A stretch of 64,000 nucleotides of DNA, taken from assembly GCF_003258595.1 (NCBI RefSeq), contig NZ_QHHQ01000007.1:62001-126000 (forward strand), written 5' to 3'. This stretch comes from Acuticoccus sediminis (GTDB lineage: Bacteria > Pseudomonadota > Alphaproteobacteria > Rhizobiales > Amorphaceae). Positions 56,946 through 64,000 of this stretch are shown piece by piece. Positions within the stretch are counted from its first letter, which is position 1. Every line of letters starts with the position of its first letter. A program made the position numbers and the translations under genes. The notes below the pieces were generated by a model. It had not been told where the DNA came from. It was given only the letters and a program-made list of their open reading frames with translations, and made no database searches.

Positions 56946-58928
56946 TCAGGCGACCGCCCGGCGGACTTGGCCGGCCTGCCGCGCACGCAGGATCGGCAAT
57001 ATGGACAGCGCCAGACCGATGGCCGACAGCTGGATGTGGCCGAGCCCCAGCCCCTCGACCTCCGGCACCGCGAAGAACAGGCCGCCGATGAAGAGGAGCA
57101 CGCGCATCGCCGCGCCGTCGACACCCGCGAGCGGGCCGGCGAAGCTGACATATCCCTGTAATGCCATGGAAATGAAGGCGACGCCGATCAATGCCGTCAC
57201 CAGCGTGATCGCCACTTCGAAGAACGAGCCCTCGCCGATGAGCGCCGGGTTGAGCACGAAGAAGAAGGGGATGATGTAGATGACGCTGCCGAGGCGCATC
57301 GCCTCGAACCCGGCCTTCATGGCGTTGCCGCCGGCGAGGGTGGCGGCGGTGTAGGCGCCGAGCGCCACAGGCGGGGTGATGTAGCTCACCATGCCCCAGT
57401 AGAGGATGAAGAGGTGCACGGCGAGGATGTTGAGCCCGCCCTGCTCCAGCGCCGGCGCGAGCACCACGGCGAGGAAGATGTAGCACGCCGTCACCGTCAT
57501 CCCCATGCCGAAGACGAACGCCGTCAGCGCGCCCATGATGAGGAGGACGAAGGTGTTGTCGCCGGCGATGAAGACCAGCTCGTTGACGAGCGTGCCCGCG
57601 AGCCCCGTCGCGGAGAAGGCGCCGACGATGAGGCCGACCCCGAGCAGGATCGCGACCAGCTCGGCGAGCGCGGCCCCGACACCGACGACGAGGTGCTTGA
57701 GCCCCGTCCACGACAGGCGGTGCTGCGGCAGGATCTGGTTCACCACGAGGAGGAGCAGCGTCGAGTAGAAGGGCGCCGCCGTCTCCATCCGGAAGACCAG
57801 CATGAGGAGGATGAGGACGGCGAAGACGCCGACATAGAGCCAGCCCTCGCGCAGCGTCTTGGCGAGGCGGGGCAGATCCGGGCGCGGGATGCCCGAGAGG
57901 CCGCGCCGGGCGGAGTAGGCGTCGATCTGCGTGAACAGGCCGAAGTAGAAGAGGAGCGAGGGGATCGCCGCCGCGACCGCGATGTCGACGTAGGGCCGCG
58001 ACAGGAACGAGGCCATCACGAACGCGGTCGCGCCCATGATCGGCGGCATCAGCACGCCGCCGGTCGAGGCGCACGCTTCCGTCGCGGCGGCGGTGTTGGC
58101 GGAGAAGCCCGTCTTCTTCATCGCCGGGATCGAGACGGCGCCGGTGGTGAGCACGTTGGAGATCACCGAGCCCGACATCGAGCCCATGAAGCCGGACGCG
58201 AAGATCGACACCTTCGCGGCCCCGCCGCGGTACTGGCCGACGAGGGCCATCGCGAGGTCGTTGAAGAACTGCCCGCCGCCCGTGCGCTGCAGCACCGCGC
58301 CGAACAGGATGAAGCCGATGACGAGGCCGCCGAACGCCTTCATCGGGATCCCGAAGGCGCTCTCGGACGAGTAGATGTGGTAGGAGATCGCCTCCAGCGG
58401 CGGGCTCTGGAAGCCCGAGAACGGGTCCGGCACCCAGCTCGCGAAGGTCGGGTAGAACGCGAACAGCGTGACGATGCAGAAGAGCACCCAGCCGCCGGCG
58501 CGCCGCGTCGCCTCGAGGACGAGCAGGAAAAATCCGACCGCCACCCACTGGGCGAGCGGTGGGGCCGCGAACTCCCATGCCTCGAGGAGGTTCTGCCCCG
58601 CCGTCGCGACGAGATAGCCGCCGGTGGCGAGCGACGCCGCGACGAGCGCCCAGTCGAGCGCGGACACCTTGCCGCCCTTGTAGCCGTCCCAGCGGAAGAC
58701 CACGAAGGAGACGGCGAGGAAGAGCGTCCCGAGCGCATAGAGGTACCGGCCCTCGATGATGACGCCGAGGAAGGCCAGGTTGAAGAGCTGGTAGACCACG
58801 AGCGCGACGCCCGCGAGGGTGATGACGAGGATCGTCAGGCGCGCGGCGCCGCGGAAGGTCTCCGTCGGGTCGATCGGACCGGAGACGGTCGGGCTCGGCC
58901 GGTCGCCGGCTGGGGTGGCGTTGGTCAA
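56946..58928 (-). CDS. TRAP transporter permease, fused 4TM/12TM (DctQM) type
   Basis: 660-aa inner-membrane protein with 15-18 hydrophobic helices. The N-terminal about 190 residues are the small DctQ-like unit; the rest is the large DctM-like channel with FGGLVIGFILFGAVLQRTGGG, SGSVISNVLTTGAVSIP and ACASTGGVLMPPIMGATAFVMA, the sodium/substrate motifs. Starts with TTG 58928; no better start is evident. Together with the TAXI-type binding protein it is a sodium-driven importer of an organic acid. 70 bp upstream of fadB-like gene, one operon. Confidence 0.93.
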   Translation of the reverse strand: MTNATPAGDRPSPTVSGPIDPTETFRGAARLTILVITLAGVALVVYQLFNLAFLGVIIEGRYLYALGTLFLAVSFVVFRWDGYKGGKVSALDWALVAASLATGGYLVATAGQNLLEAWEFAAPPLAQWVAVGFFLLVLEATRRAGGWVLFCIVTLFAFYPTFASWVPDPFSGFQSPPLEAISYHIYSSESAFGIPMKAFGGLVIGFILFGAVLQRTGGGQFFNDLAMALVGQYRGGAAKVSIFASGFMGSMSGSVISNVLTTGAVSIPAMKKTGFSANTAAATEACASTGGVLMPPIMGATAFVMASFLSRPYVDIAVAAAIPSLLFYFGLFTQIDAYSARRGLSGIPRPDLPRLAKTLREGWLYVGVFAVLILLMLVFRMETAAPFYSTLLLLVVNQILPQHRLSWTGLKHLVVGVGAALAELVAILLGVGLIVGAFSATGLAGTLVNELVFIAGDNTFVLLIMGALTAFVFGMGMTVTACYIFLAVVLAPALEQGGLNILAVHLFILYWGMVSYITPPVALGAYTAATLAGGNAMKAGFEAMRLGSVIYIIPFFFVLNPALIGEGSFFEVAITLVTALIGVAFISMALQGYVSFAGPLAGVDGAAMRVLLFIGGLFFAVPEVEGLGLGHIQLSAIGLALSILPILRARQAGQVRRAVA

Positions 58929-58961
58929 CGCTTCTGTCTCACGATGCTGGTGGCGAGGCTC

Positions 58962-59101
58962 GAGCGCTTCGGGCAGGCCCGAAGCGCTCCGTCGTGTCGC
59001 CCGGTGCCTGCCGGACTCCGAAAGGCCGTGCCCGGCTGTCGCGGGGCGGCACCTGCGGCTGGGCGGCGGAGACGGCGCCGGGCCGCCTCCGCGCCGGAGG
59101 C
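58962..59101 (-). terminator. Hairpins between TAXI binding protein and TRAP permease genes
   Basis: A 13-bp perfect dyad, GAGCGCTTCGGGC / GCCCGAAGCGCTC with 2 nt between, at 58962-58989, and GCCTCCG-CGC-CGGAGGC at 59085-59101, just 18 bp after the binding-protein stop. As in the liv operon, the hairpins lie in a long (190 bp) gap after the binding-protein gene and may allow its higher expression. Confidence 0.55.
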
Positions 59102-59118
59102 CGGGCGCGCGGCGGTCC

Positions 59119-60255
59119 TCAGAAGTAGACCTCGAAGTCGCCGTCGGCGAGCGCCTTGCGCCGGGTCTCGGCCCAGGCGGCTTCCCAGTCGCTCGGGTTC
59201 TCGGCCTTCAGCGCGTCCCAGGTCTTCTTGAGGGCGGCCTGGCGGGCGACCAGCTTGTCGTTGTGCGCCTGCGCCTCGTCATTCCAGACGCCGGCCTCCT
59301 TGTAGTAGCGGATCGCGCCGTCGTGGTAGGGCACCACCCAGTTGAAATTCTGGAACTCGAGCGCCCAGCCGTTGATGCCGGGCGCCTTGCCCTTGTAGGC
59401 GGGGTAGAGATCGAACATCGCCTTCGTCATGTTGTAGACGAGGTCCTCGTCCTGCTCCGCCATCGCGGTGAGGACGGGGTAGGCGTAGCCGGCGCCCTGG
59501 TAGCCGTCCGTGCCGTCGATGTCGGCGCCGACGGTGGCGAGGTTCGGGGTGAAGAACGGCGCGATGCCGGTCATCCGTTTCAGCCCGTCCTTGTCGTCGG
59601 GATCGACGGGCGGCCAGAAGAGGCCCCGCGGTCCGGTCGCCGCCTCGTAGGCCATGCCGGAGTTGGTGGAGGCGAATGCCGCGTCGACCTGGTCCTCGAT
59701 CAGCCCGCGCCAGGCTGCGCCGAAGCCGCCGAACTCGACCTTCTCGACATCGTCCCAGCCGAGGCCGCCGTAGGCGAGGTAGGCTTCGACGTTCACGTTG
59801 AGCGCCGGCGCGCCGACGACCCAGGCGACGCGCTTGCCCTTGAGGTCGGAGTAGGTCTTGATCCCCTCGTCGCCGGCGACGCCGACGGACAGGTTGATCG
59901 CTCCGCCGTTGTTGGCCGCGAGGACGCGCACGGCCTGCGGTCCCCAGTTCGCCTCGCCAAACTCGAAGACGCCTTCCTGCGCCATGAACGAGCCGCCGAC
60001 GCCGGTCGCGGAGAACTGGACTCGGCCGCGCCGCAGCGGCTCGGTGCGCGAGATGTCGTTCTTGCCGGGCAGCACGCGGAGATTGACGCCGGCTGCGTCC
60101 TGCAGCGCCGCGCCGATGGCGACCGCCTGGTTGTAGCCGGCCGACCCCGTGTCATAGGCCGTCCAGGCGAGCTGGCGCGGCAGATCGAGGTCCTGCGCAT
60201 TCGCGGAGGTGGCCAGGAACAGCGCGCACACTGCGGCACTGAGGCGGAAATTCAT
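59119..60255 (-). CDS. TAXI family TRAP transporter solute-binding protein
   Basis: 378 aa. Sec signal peptide ends at residue 20 (ATSANA), so periplasmic. Features of the TRAP-associated extracytoplasmic immunogenic family: WTAYDTGSAGYNQAVAIGAAL at the start, RGRVQFSATGVGGSF, LKGKRVAWVVG and DQVDAAFAST. First gene of the minus-strand operon TAXI, TRAP permease, FadB-like, ACAD alpha, ACAD beta. A dyad GCGGAA-N5-TTCCGC lies 100 bp upstream. Ligand unknown. Confidence 0.93.
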   Translation of the reverse strand: MNFRLSAAVCALFLATSANAQDLDLPRQLAWTAYDTGSAGYNQAVAIGAALQDAAGVNLRVLPGKNDISRTEPLRRGRVQFSATGVGGSFMAQEGVFEFGEANWGPQAVRVLAANNGGAINLSVGVAGDEGIKTYSDLKGKRVAWVVGAPALNVNVEAYLAYGGLGWDDVEKVEFGGFGAAWRGLIEDQVDAAFASTNSGMAYEAATGPRGLFWPPVDPDDKDGLKRMTGIAPFFTPNLATVGADIDGTDGYQGAGYAYPVLTAMAEQDEDLVYNMTKAMFDLYPAYKGKAPGINGWALEFQNFNWVVPYHDGAIRYYKEAGVWNDEAQAHNDKLVARQAALKKTWDALKAENPSDWEAAWAETRRKALADGDFEVYF

Positions 60256-60704
60256 ATCAGTCCTCCCGTCGGTCGACGCTCGCGGCGCCTTATTGTCGGT
60301 GCTACCTCCGCCTCTGCGGGCGGATGCTCAAAGTTGTGGCAGTGCCGAATTTTAGCGGAATGTCGTTCCGCACCGCGGATTTTTTCAGCCGCCGGCATCG
60401 AAAGTCAAGGTTTGCTGAACCAGCGCCCGGATACACTGATCGTCCGGCTCGCGACGCGGTCGGTGCGGCACCGGGGCCGGATGCGAGCAATGTCGGGGCG
60501 AAGAGATCGACAGTGGGCACGGCTGTCCACAGGTGGCTATTTTCACGGCAACAATTTTGCCGGCTCAAATGGGAGGCATTTGCGAACGGTCGCGTTCTTG
60601 TTACGCTGCTGCAAGCCGGCAAAATACCGGTACGACCCGACATGACTCGGACCGGACCGGAGGAGGCCAGGCACAGAGCCGCGAGAGCTAGGTGGGGGAC
60701 CACT
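60256..60704. other. 449-bp divergent spacer, TAXI gene / ppx, with leader structure
   Basis: Relatively AT-rich, no gene seen. Near the TAXI side lies GCGGAA-TGTCG-TTCCGC (60355-60371), a likely operator. Near the ppx side is the compact multi-stem structure 60554-60655 described separately. The plus-strand frame is open through most of the spacer but its translation resembles nothing and the composition is unlike coding DNA. Confidence 0.5.
60554..60655 (+). ncRNA. Candidate structured leader RNA of ppx-rlmE
   Basis: ATTTTGCCGGCT (60554-60565) pairs perfectly with AGCCGGCAAAAT (60614-60625). Inside lie CAAATG-GGAGG-CATTTG (60566-60582) and, one base later, GAACG-GTCG-CGTTC (60584-60597), giving a three-way junction. 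A further hairpin, CCGGT..CCGA / TCGG..ACCGG, follows at 60627-60655. The GGAGG loop is a Shine-Dalgarno-like sequence held in a hairpin loop, 120 bp before the ppx start. I know no matching riboswitch class. It may act as a cis-regulatory element or a separate small RNA. Confidence 0.4.
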
Positions 60705-61859
60705 ATGAGCGTCCAAGGCGAGCAACAGGGTGAGCGCCCCGGCCGAATCACCGGCTTCGACGGTGAGAGGAACGGCTTCCGGCGCCCCTTTCCGGTCACG
60801 AAGCGATCCCACGCGGCTCGCTCGCGCCGGTATGCTGCGCTGGACCTCGGGACCAACAACTGCCGGCTCCTGATCGCGGAGGCGCGCGGCACCGGGTTCC
60901 GCGTCGTCGACGGATTTTCCCGCATCGTGCGCCTCGGCGAGCGCCTCTCCTGCGACGGCGTCCTCTCCGAGCCGGCGATGTCGCGCGCCATCGAGGCGCT
61001 GAAGGTGTGCGCCGCCAAGCTGGACCTCGCCGACGTCGCCTCCGCGCGCCTCGTCGCCACCGAGGCCTGCCGCTCCGCCCGCAACGGGCGCGACTTCACC
61101 GACCGCGTGCGTACCGAGACCGGCCTCGACATCGAGGTGGTCGACCGCGAGACCGAGGCCCGCCTCGCCGTCGCCGGCTGCGCCCCCCTCATCGCCGACG
61201 ACGCCGAGGGCGTGCTGCTGTTCGACATCGGCGGCGGCTCGTCCGAGATCGTCTGGATCGACCTCACCAGCCGCTACCGCCTTTCCGGCACAGCCCTGGT
61301 GCGCTGCATCCGGGCGTGGACGTCGCTCCCGGTGGGCGTCGTCACCCTCGCCGAGCGCCACGGCGGCACCGAGGTCGACGAGACCGTCTTCGCCGACATG
61401 GTCGCCGACGTGCGGCAGATGCTCGACCGGATCGACCCGCGCGGCGTTCTCGCCGAGGCCGTCGCCCGCGGCAAGGTGCACCTCCTCGGCACCTCCGGCA
61501 CCGTGACCACGCTCGCCGGACTGTTCCTCGGCCTCAAGCGCTACGACCGCCGCCAGGTCGACGGCACCTGGCTCGACCACCAGCAGATCGACACGCTGAT
61601 CGCCCAGCTCCTGTCGATGGATTTCAACGAGCGCGTCGCCAATCCGTGCATCGGTGCGGACAGGGCGGACCTTGTCCTCGCGGGCTGCGCCATCCTAGAA
61701 GCGATCCGTCAGCGCTGGCCGTGCGAACGGCTGCGCGTTGCGGACCGGGGATTGCGCGAAGGGATGCTCATGGAGCTCATCGAACACGACCGCCTGGCGC
61801 GACACCGCTCCCGCCGGAGCCGCGTGTCCGTCATCGGCGCGGCACCGACGCTCGCCTGA
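60705..61859 (+). CDS. ppx: Ppx/GppA exopolyphosphatase family protein
   Basis: 384 aa from ATG 60705. ASKHA-fold phosphatase: phosphate-1 motif [12 protein letters not shown] near residues 46-57, [12 protein letters not shown] near 175, and the central [13 protein letters not shown]. Acts on polyphosphate or guanosine pentaphosphate, linked to the stringent response; which one is uncertain. About 45 basic, Arg/Gly-rich residues precede the fold. The short 384-aa form lacks the C-terminal HD domain of E. coli Ppx. The rlmE gene follows immediately, so an operon is likely. Confidence 0.92.
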   Translation: MSVQGEQQGERPGRITGFDGERNGFRRPFPVTKRSHAARSRRYAALDLGTNNCRLLIAEARGTGFRVVDGFSRIVRLGERLSCDGVLSEPAMSRAIEALKVCAAKLDLADVASARLVATEACRSARNGRDFTDRVRTETGLDIEVVDRETEARLAVAGCAPLIADDAEGVLLFDIGGGSSEIVWIDLTSRYRLSGTALVRCIRAWTSLPVGVVTLAERHGGTEVDETVFADMVADVRQMLDRIDPRGVLAEAVARGKVHLLGTSGTVTTLAGLFLGLKRYDRRQVDGTWLDHQQIDTLIAQLLSMDFNERVANPCIGADRADLVLAGCAILEAIRQRWPCERLRVADRGLREGMLMELIEHDRLARHRSRRSRVSVIGAAPTLA

Positions 61860-61860
61860 A

Positions 61861-62625
61861 GTGCCGGGCAACAGGAGGCCACCCGCCAAAGGGGGTGGCA
61901 AGCGGCCCGGCTCCGGCGGAGGCGGCGGCGAACGCACACTCAGCCAGCGGGTGAAGACCGCGCGCGGCAGGAAGCTGTCGTCCACGCTCTGGATCCAGCG
62001 CCAGCTCAACGACCCGTACGTGCAGAAGGCAAAGGCCGCCGGCTACCGCTCGCGCGCCGCCTTCAAGCTCATCGAGATCGACGACCGCTTCGGCATCCTG
62101 AAGCCGGGGCGGACGGTCGTCGACCTCGGCGCGGCGCCGGGCGGCTGGAGCCAGGTGGCGGCGGAGCGCGTCCGCGCGAGCGCCGCGAAGCCCATCGTCG
62201 CGATCGACATCCTGCCGATGGACCACATCGACGGCGTGACGATCCTGCACCAGGACTTCAACGAGGAGAGCGCGCCGGACAACCTGATCGCGGCACTCTC
62301 CGGGCGCCGGCCGGACGTCGTCCTCTCCGACCTCGCCCCCGAGACGACGGGGCACCGCGCGACCGACCACCTGAGGATCGTCGGGCTTGCGGAGCTGGCG
62401 CACGACTTCGCGAGCCGCACCCTCGCGCCCGGCGGGACCTTCCTCGCCAAGGTCTACCAGGGTGGCACCGAGGGCGAGCTCCTCACCGCCCTCCGCCGCG
62501 ACTTCCGCCAGGTGCGCCACGTCAAGCCGCCCGCGTCCCGCCCCGAATCGCCCGAGACATACGTGCTCGCGACCGGGTTCCGGGGACGCCGTCCGGAGAG
62601 CGACGCGGACGACGCCGAGGCCTGA
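61861..62625 (+). CDS. rlmE: 23S rRNA (uridine-2'-O)-methyltransferase RlmE
   Basis: 254 aa from GTG 61861, 1 bp after the ppx stop. Methylates U2552 in the A-loop of 23S rRNA using SAM, needed for late 50S assembly. The catalytic tetrad is visible: Lys69 (RAAFKL), Asp157 (LSDLAPE), Lys197 (FLAKVYQGG) and Glu232 (PETYVLA); SAM motif [12 protein letters not shown] is at residues 87-98. A 25-residue Gly/Arg-rich tail precedes the [14 protein letters not shown]-binding segment, as in other alphaproteobacteria. The ppx-rlmE pair is conserved in this class. Confidence 0.95.
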   Translation: MPGNRRPPAKGGGKRPGSGGGGGERTLSQRVKTARGRKLSSTLWIQRQLNDPYVQKAKAAGYRSRAAFKLIEIDDRFGILKPGRTVVDLGAAPGGWSQVAAERVRASAAKPIVAIDILPMDHIDGVTILHQDFNEESAPDNLIAALSGRRPDVVLSDLAPETTGHRATDHLRIVGLAELAHDFASRTLAPGGTFLAKVYQGGTEGELLTALRRDFRQVRHVKPPASRPESPETYVLATGFRGRRPESDADDAEA

Positions 62626-62744
62626 CGGCCGGGGAGGACGAGAGGCCGCGGGCGCTCCGGCTTCACCAGGGAACAGGCTCGGGCCGTGCCCGCGGATGCG
62701 GCCCGGGGGATCGTCTCGCGGTCCGGGTGCCGGCGCGGAGCGGG

Positions 62745-64000
62745 TCAGCGGGCCGGGAGGAGGCGGCCGGGGTTCATCAGGCCCTTGGGGTCGAACGCGT
62801 CCTTGACCGCGCGCATCATGTCGAGCTCCACCTCGTCGCGGACGGTGGGAAGGAGGTCGCGCTTCATCCGCCCGACGCCGTGCTCCGCCGCGATCGACCC
62901 GCCGTAGCGGCGCACGACCGCGTGCACCGCCTCGTTCATCTCCGCCCAGCGGCCGAGGAAGGCGGCCTTGTCCGCGCCCTCGGGCTGGGAAATGTTGAAG
63001 TGGATGTTGCCGTCGCCGAGATGGCCGAAGGGCACCGGCCGGGCGCCCGGGATCACGGCGAGCGCCGCCGCCGTCGCCTCGGCCAGGAAGGCCGGCACCT
63101 CCGCCACCGGGACGGACACGTCGTGCTTGATCGAGCCGCCGAGGACGCCCTGCGACTCGCTCATCAGCTCGCGGATCTGCCACAGCTCCCGCGCCTCGCC
63201 GAGCGATTGCGAGACCACCGCGTCCGACACGATCCCCTGCTCGTAGGCGCGCATCAGCACCTGCTCCAGGACGTCGCGCATCGGCCGCTCGGGCAGGAAG
63301 GTCGAGGCCTCGATCAGCACCGCCCAGGGCGGCGTCTCGGCGAAGGGCTGGCGCGTATCGGGCTTGTGGCGCGAGACGATCTCGAGGCCGATTGCGGGGA
63401 TGAGCTCGAACGCCGTCAGCGCGTCGGCGAGCGCGGCGCGCATCATGGACAGGAGCGTGAGCGCGGTCGCGGGCGATTCCACGCCGACCATCGCGACGTC
63501 CAGCACGTGGGGTTTCGGCACCAGCTTCAGGACCGCCCGCGTCACCACGCCGAGCGTGCCCTCGGCGCCGATGAAGAGGTGCTTCAGGTCGTAGCCGACG
63601 TTGTCCTTGTGCAGCGCGCGCAGTCCGTTCCAGATGCGCCCGTCCGGCAGCACCACCTCGAGCCCGAGGATCTGGTCGCGCATGTTGCCGTAGGCGAGGA
63701 CGCCGACGCCGCCGGCGTTGGTCGAGATCAGCCCGCCGATGCGCGCCGACCCCTTCGAGGCGAGCGAGACCGGGAACATCAGCCCGACCGCGTCGGCCGC
63801 CTCGTGCACGTCCGACAGGATCGCCCCGGCCTCCACGGTCACGCAGGAGCCGTCCACGTTCACGTCGGCGATCGCCGTCATCCTGTCGAGCGACAGGAGG
63901 ACCTCCCCGTCCATCGGGATCTGGCCGCCGACGAGACCGGTGTTGCCGCCCTGTGGAACGATGGGGATTTCGAGCCGCGCGGCATGCCGCACGATCGCCG
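62745..64000 (-). CDS. FAD-linked oxidase, D-2-hydroxyacid dehydrogenase type, truncated by window
   Basis: About 418 residues visible; the gene continues past the window end, so the very N-terminus is missing. FAD PP-loop PQGGNTGLVGGQ, ISTNAGGVGVLAYGNMRD and GYDLKHLFIGAEGTLGV define the VAO/PCMH FAD-binding domain; the C-terminal substrate domain has HLGDGNIHFNIS and EHGVGRMKRD, the metal-site motif shared with glycolate oxidase GlcD, D-lactate and D-2-hydroxyglutarate dehydrogenases. The stop is at 62745. It is convergent with rlmE. Substrate among D-2-hydroxyacids is undetermined. Confidence 0.93.
   Translation of the reverse strand, partial: AIVRHAARLEIPIVPQGGNTGLVGGQIPMDGEVLLSLDRMTAIADVNVDGSCVTVEAGAILSDVHEAADAVGLMFPVSLASKGSARIGGLISTNAGGVGVLAYGNMRDQILGLEVVLPDGRIWNGLRALHKDNVGYDLKHLFIGAEGTLGVVTRAVLKLVPKPHVLDVAMVGVESPATALTLLSMMRAALADALTAFELIPAIGLEIVSRHKPDTRQPFAETPPWAVLIEASTFLPERPMRDVLEQVLMRAYEQGIVSDAVVSQSLGEARELWQIRELMSESQGVLGGSIKHDVSVPVAEVPAFLAEATAAALAVIPGARPVPFGHLGDGNIHFNISQPEGADKAAFLGRWAEMNEAVHAVVRRYGGSIAAEHGVGRMKRDLLPTVRDEVELDMMRAVKDAFDPKGLMNPGRLLPAR

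Overview
The window is a 64 kb piece of a very GC-rich alphaproteobacterial chromosome. The order lysA / DUF4175-family gene / ftsE-ftsX-plsC / DUF2125 gene / tyrA-hisC-chorismate mutase / metX-metW / comF-grxC-DUF1178 is typical of Hyphomicrobiales and relatives. The many ACAD, ABC and TRAP catabolic genes suggest a versatile marine or soil heterotroph; an Acuticoccus-like organism is a guess only. I found no rRNA, convincing tRNA, CRISPR array, insertion sequence or prophage.

Region 1 (1-24.4 kb) is mostly housekeeping: lysine, aromatic amino acid and methionine synthesis, the FtsEX division complex, lysophosphatidate acylation, competence/redox genes (comF, grxC), a methyltransferase, a CAP-domain lipoprotein and a dihydrolipoamide dehydrogenase-like flavoprotein. 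It ends with an RTX repeat protein divergent from a LysR regulator across an unusually AT-rich, dyad-rich spacer, followed by a penicillin-binding carboxypeptidase. The FtsX protein carries about 460 residues of disordered sequence before its first membrane helix.

Region 2 (24.4-37 kb) holds bifunctional PutA, a VOC ring-cleaving dioxygenase, a zinc alcohol dehydrogenase, an SDR plus a zinc-free MDR reductase, an Asp/Glu racemase-like protein that lacks both catalytic cysteines, an acyl-CoA ligase, a class C serine hydrolase and an alpha/beta hydrolase.

Region 3 (37-60 kb) is a coherent acyl-CoA catabolic island. A branched-chain-type ABC importer (livKHMGF, minus strand) is divergent from a plus-strand operon: ACAD alpha/beta pair, MFE-2-type SDR, thiolase, GST-like protein, ACAD10/11-like dehydrogenase, histidine phosphatase and APH-type kinase, followed by an IclR regulator and a thioesterase. 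A minus-strand operon encodes a TAXI-TRAP importer, a FadB-like hydratase/dehydrogenase and a second ACAD alpha/beta pair. The liv and ACAD promoters face each other across a palindrome covering both -35 boxes. The kinase plus ACAD10/11-like gene resemble the LvaA/LvaC route for 4-hydroxyacyl-CoA. The paired ACADs, one with and one without the catalytic glutamate, resemble the heterotetrameric dehydrogenases of steroid side-chain breakdown. The likely job is uptake and beta-oxidation of an unknown bulky or hydroxylated carboxylic acid.

Region 4 (60-64 kb) has ppx/gppA and rlmE, preceded by a leader that can fold into a 12-bp closing stem enclosing two hairpins (a candidate cis-regulatory RNA), and a D-2-hydroxyacid-type FAD dehydrogenase cut by the window end.
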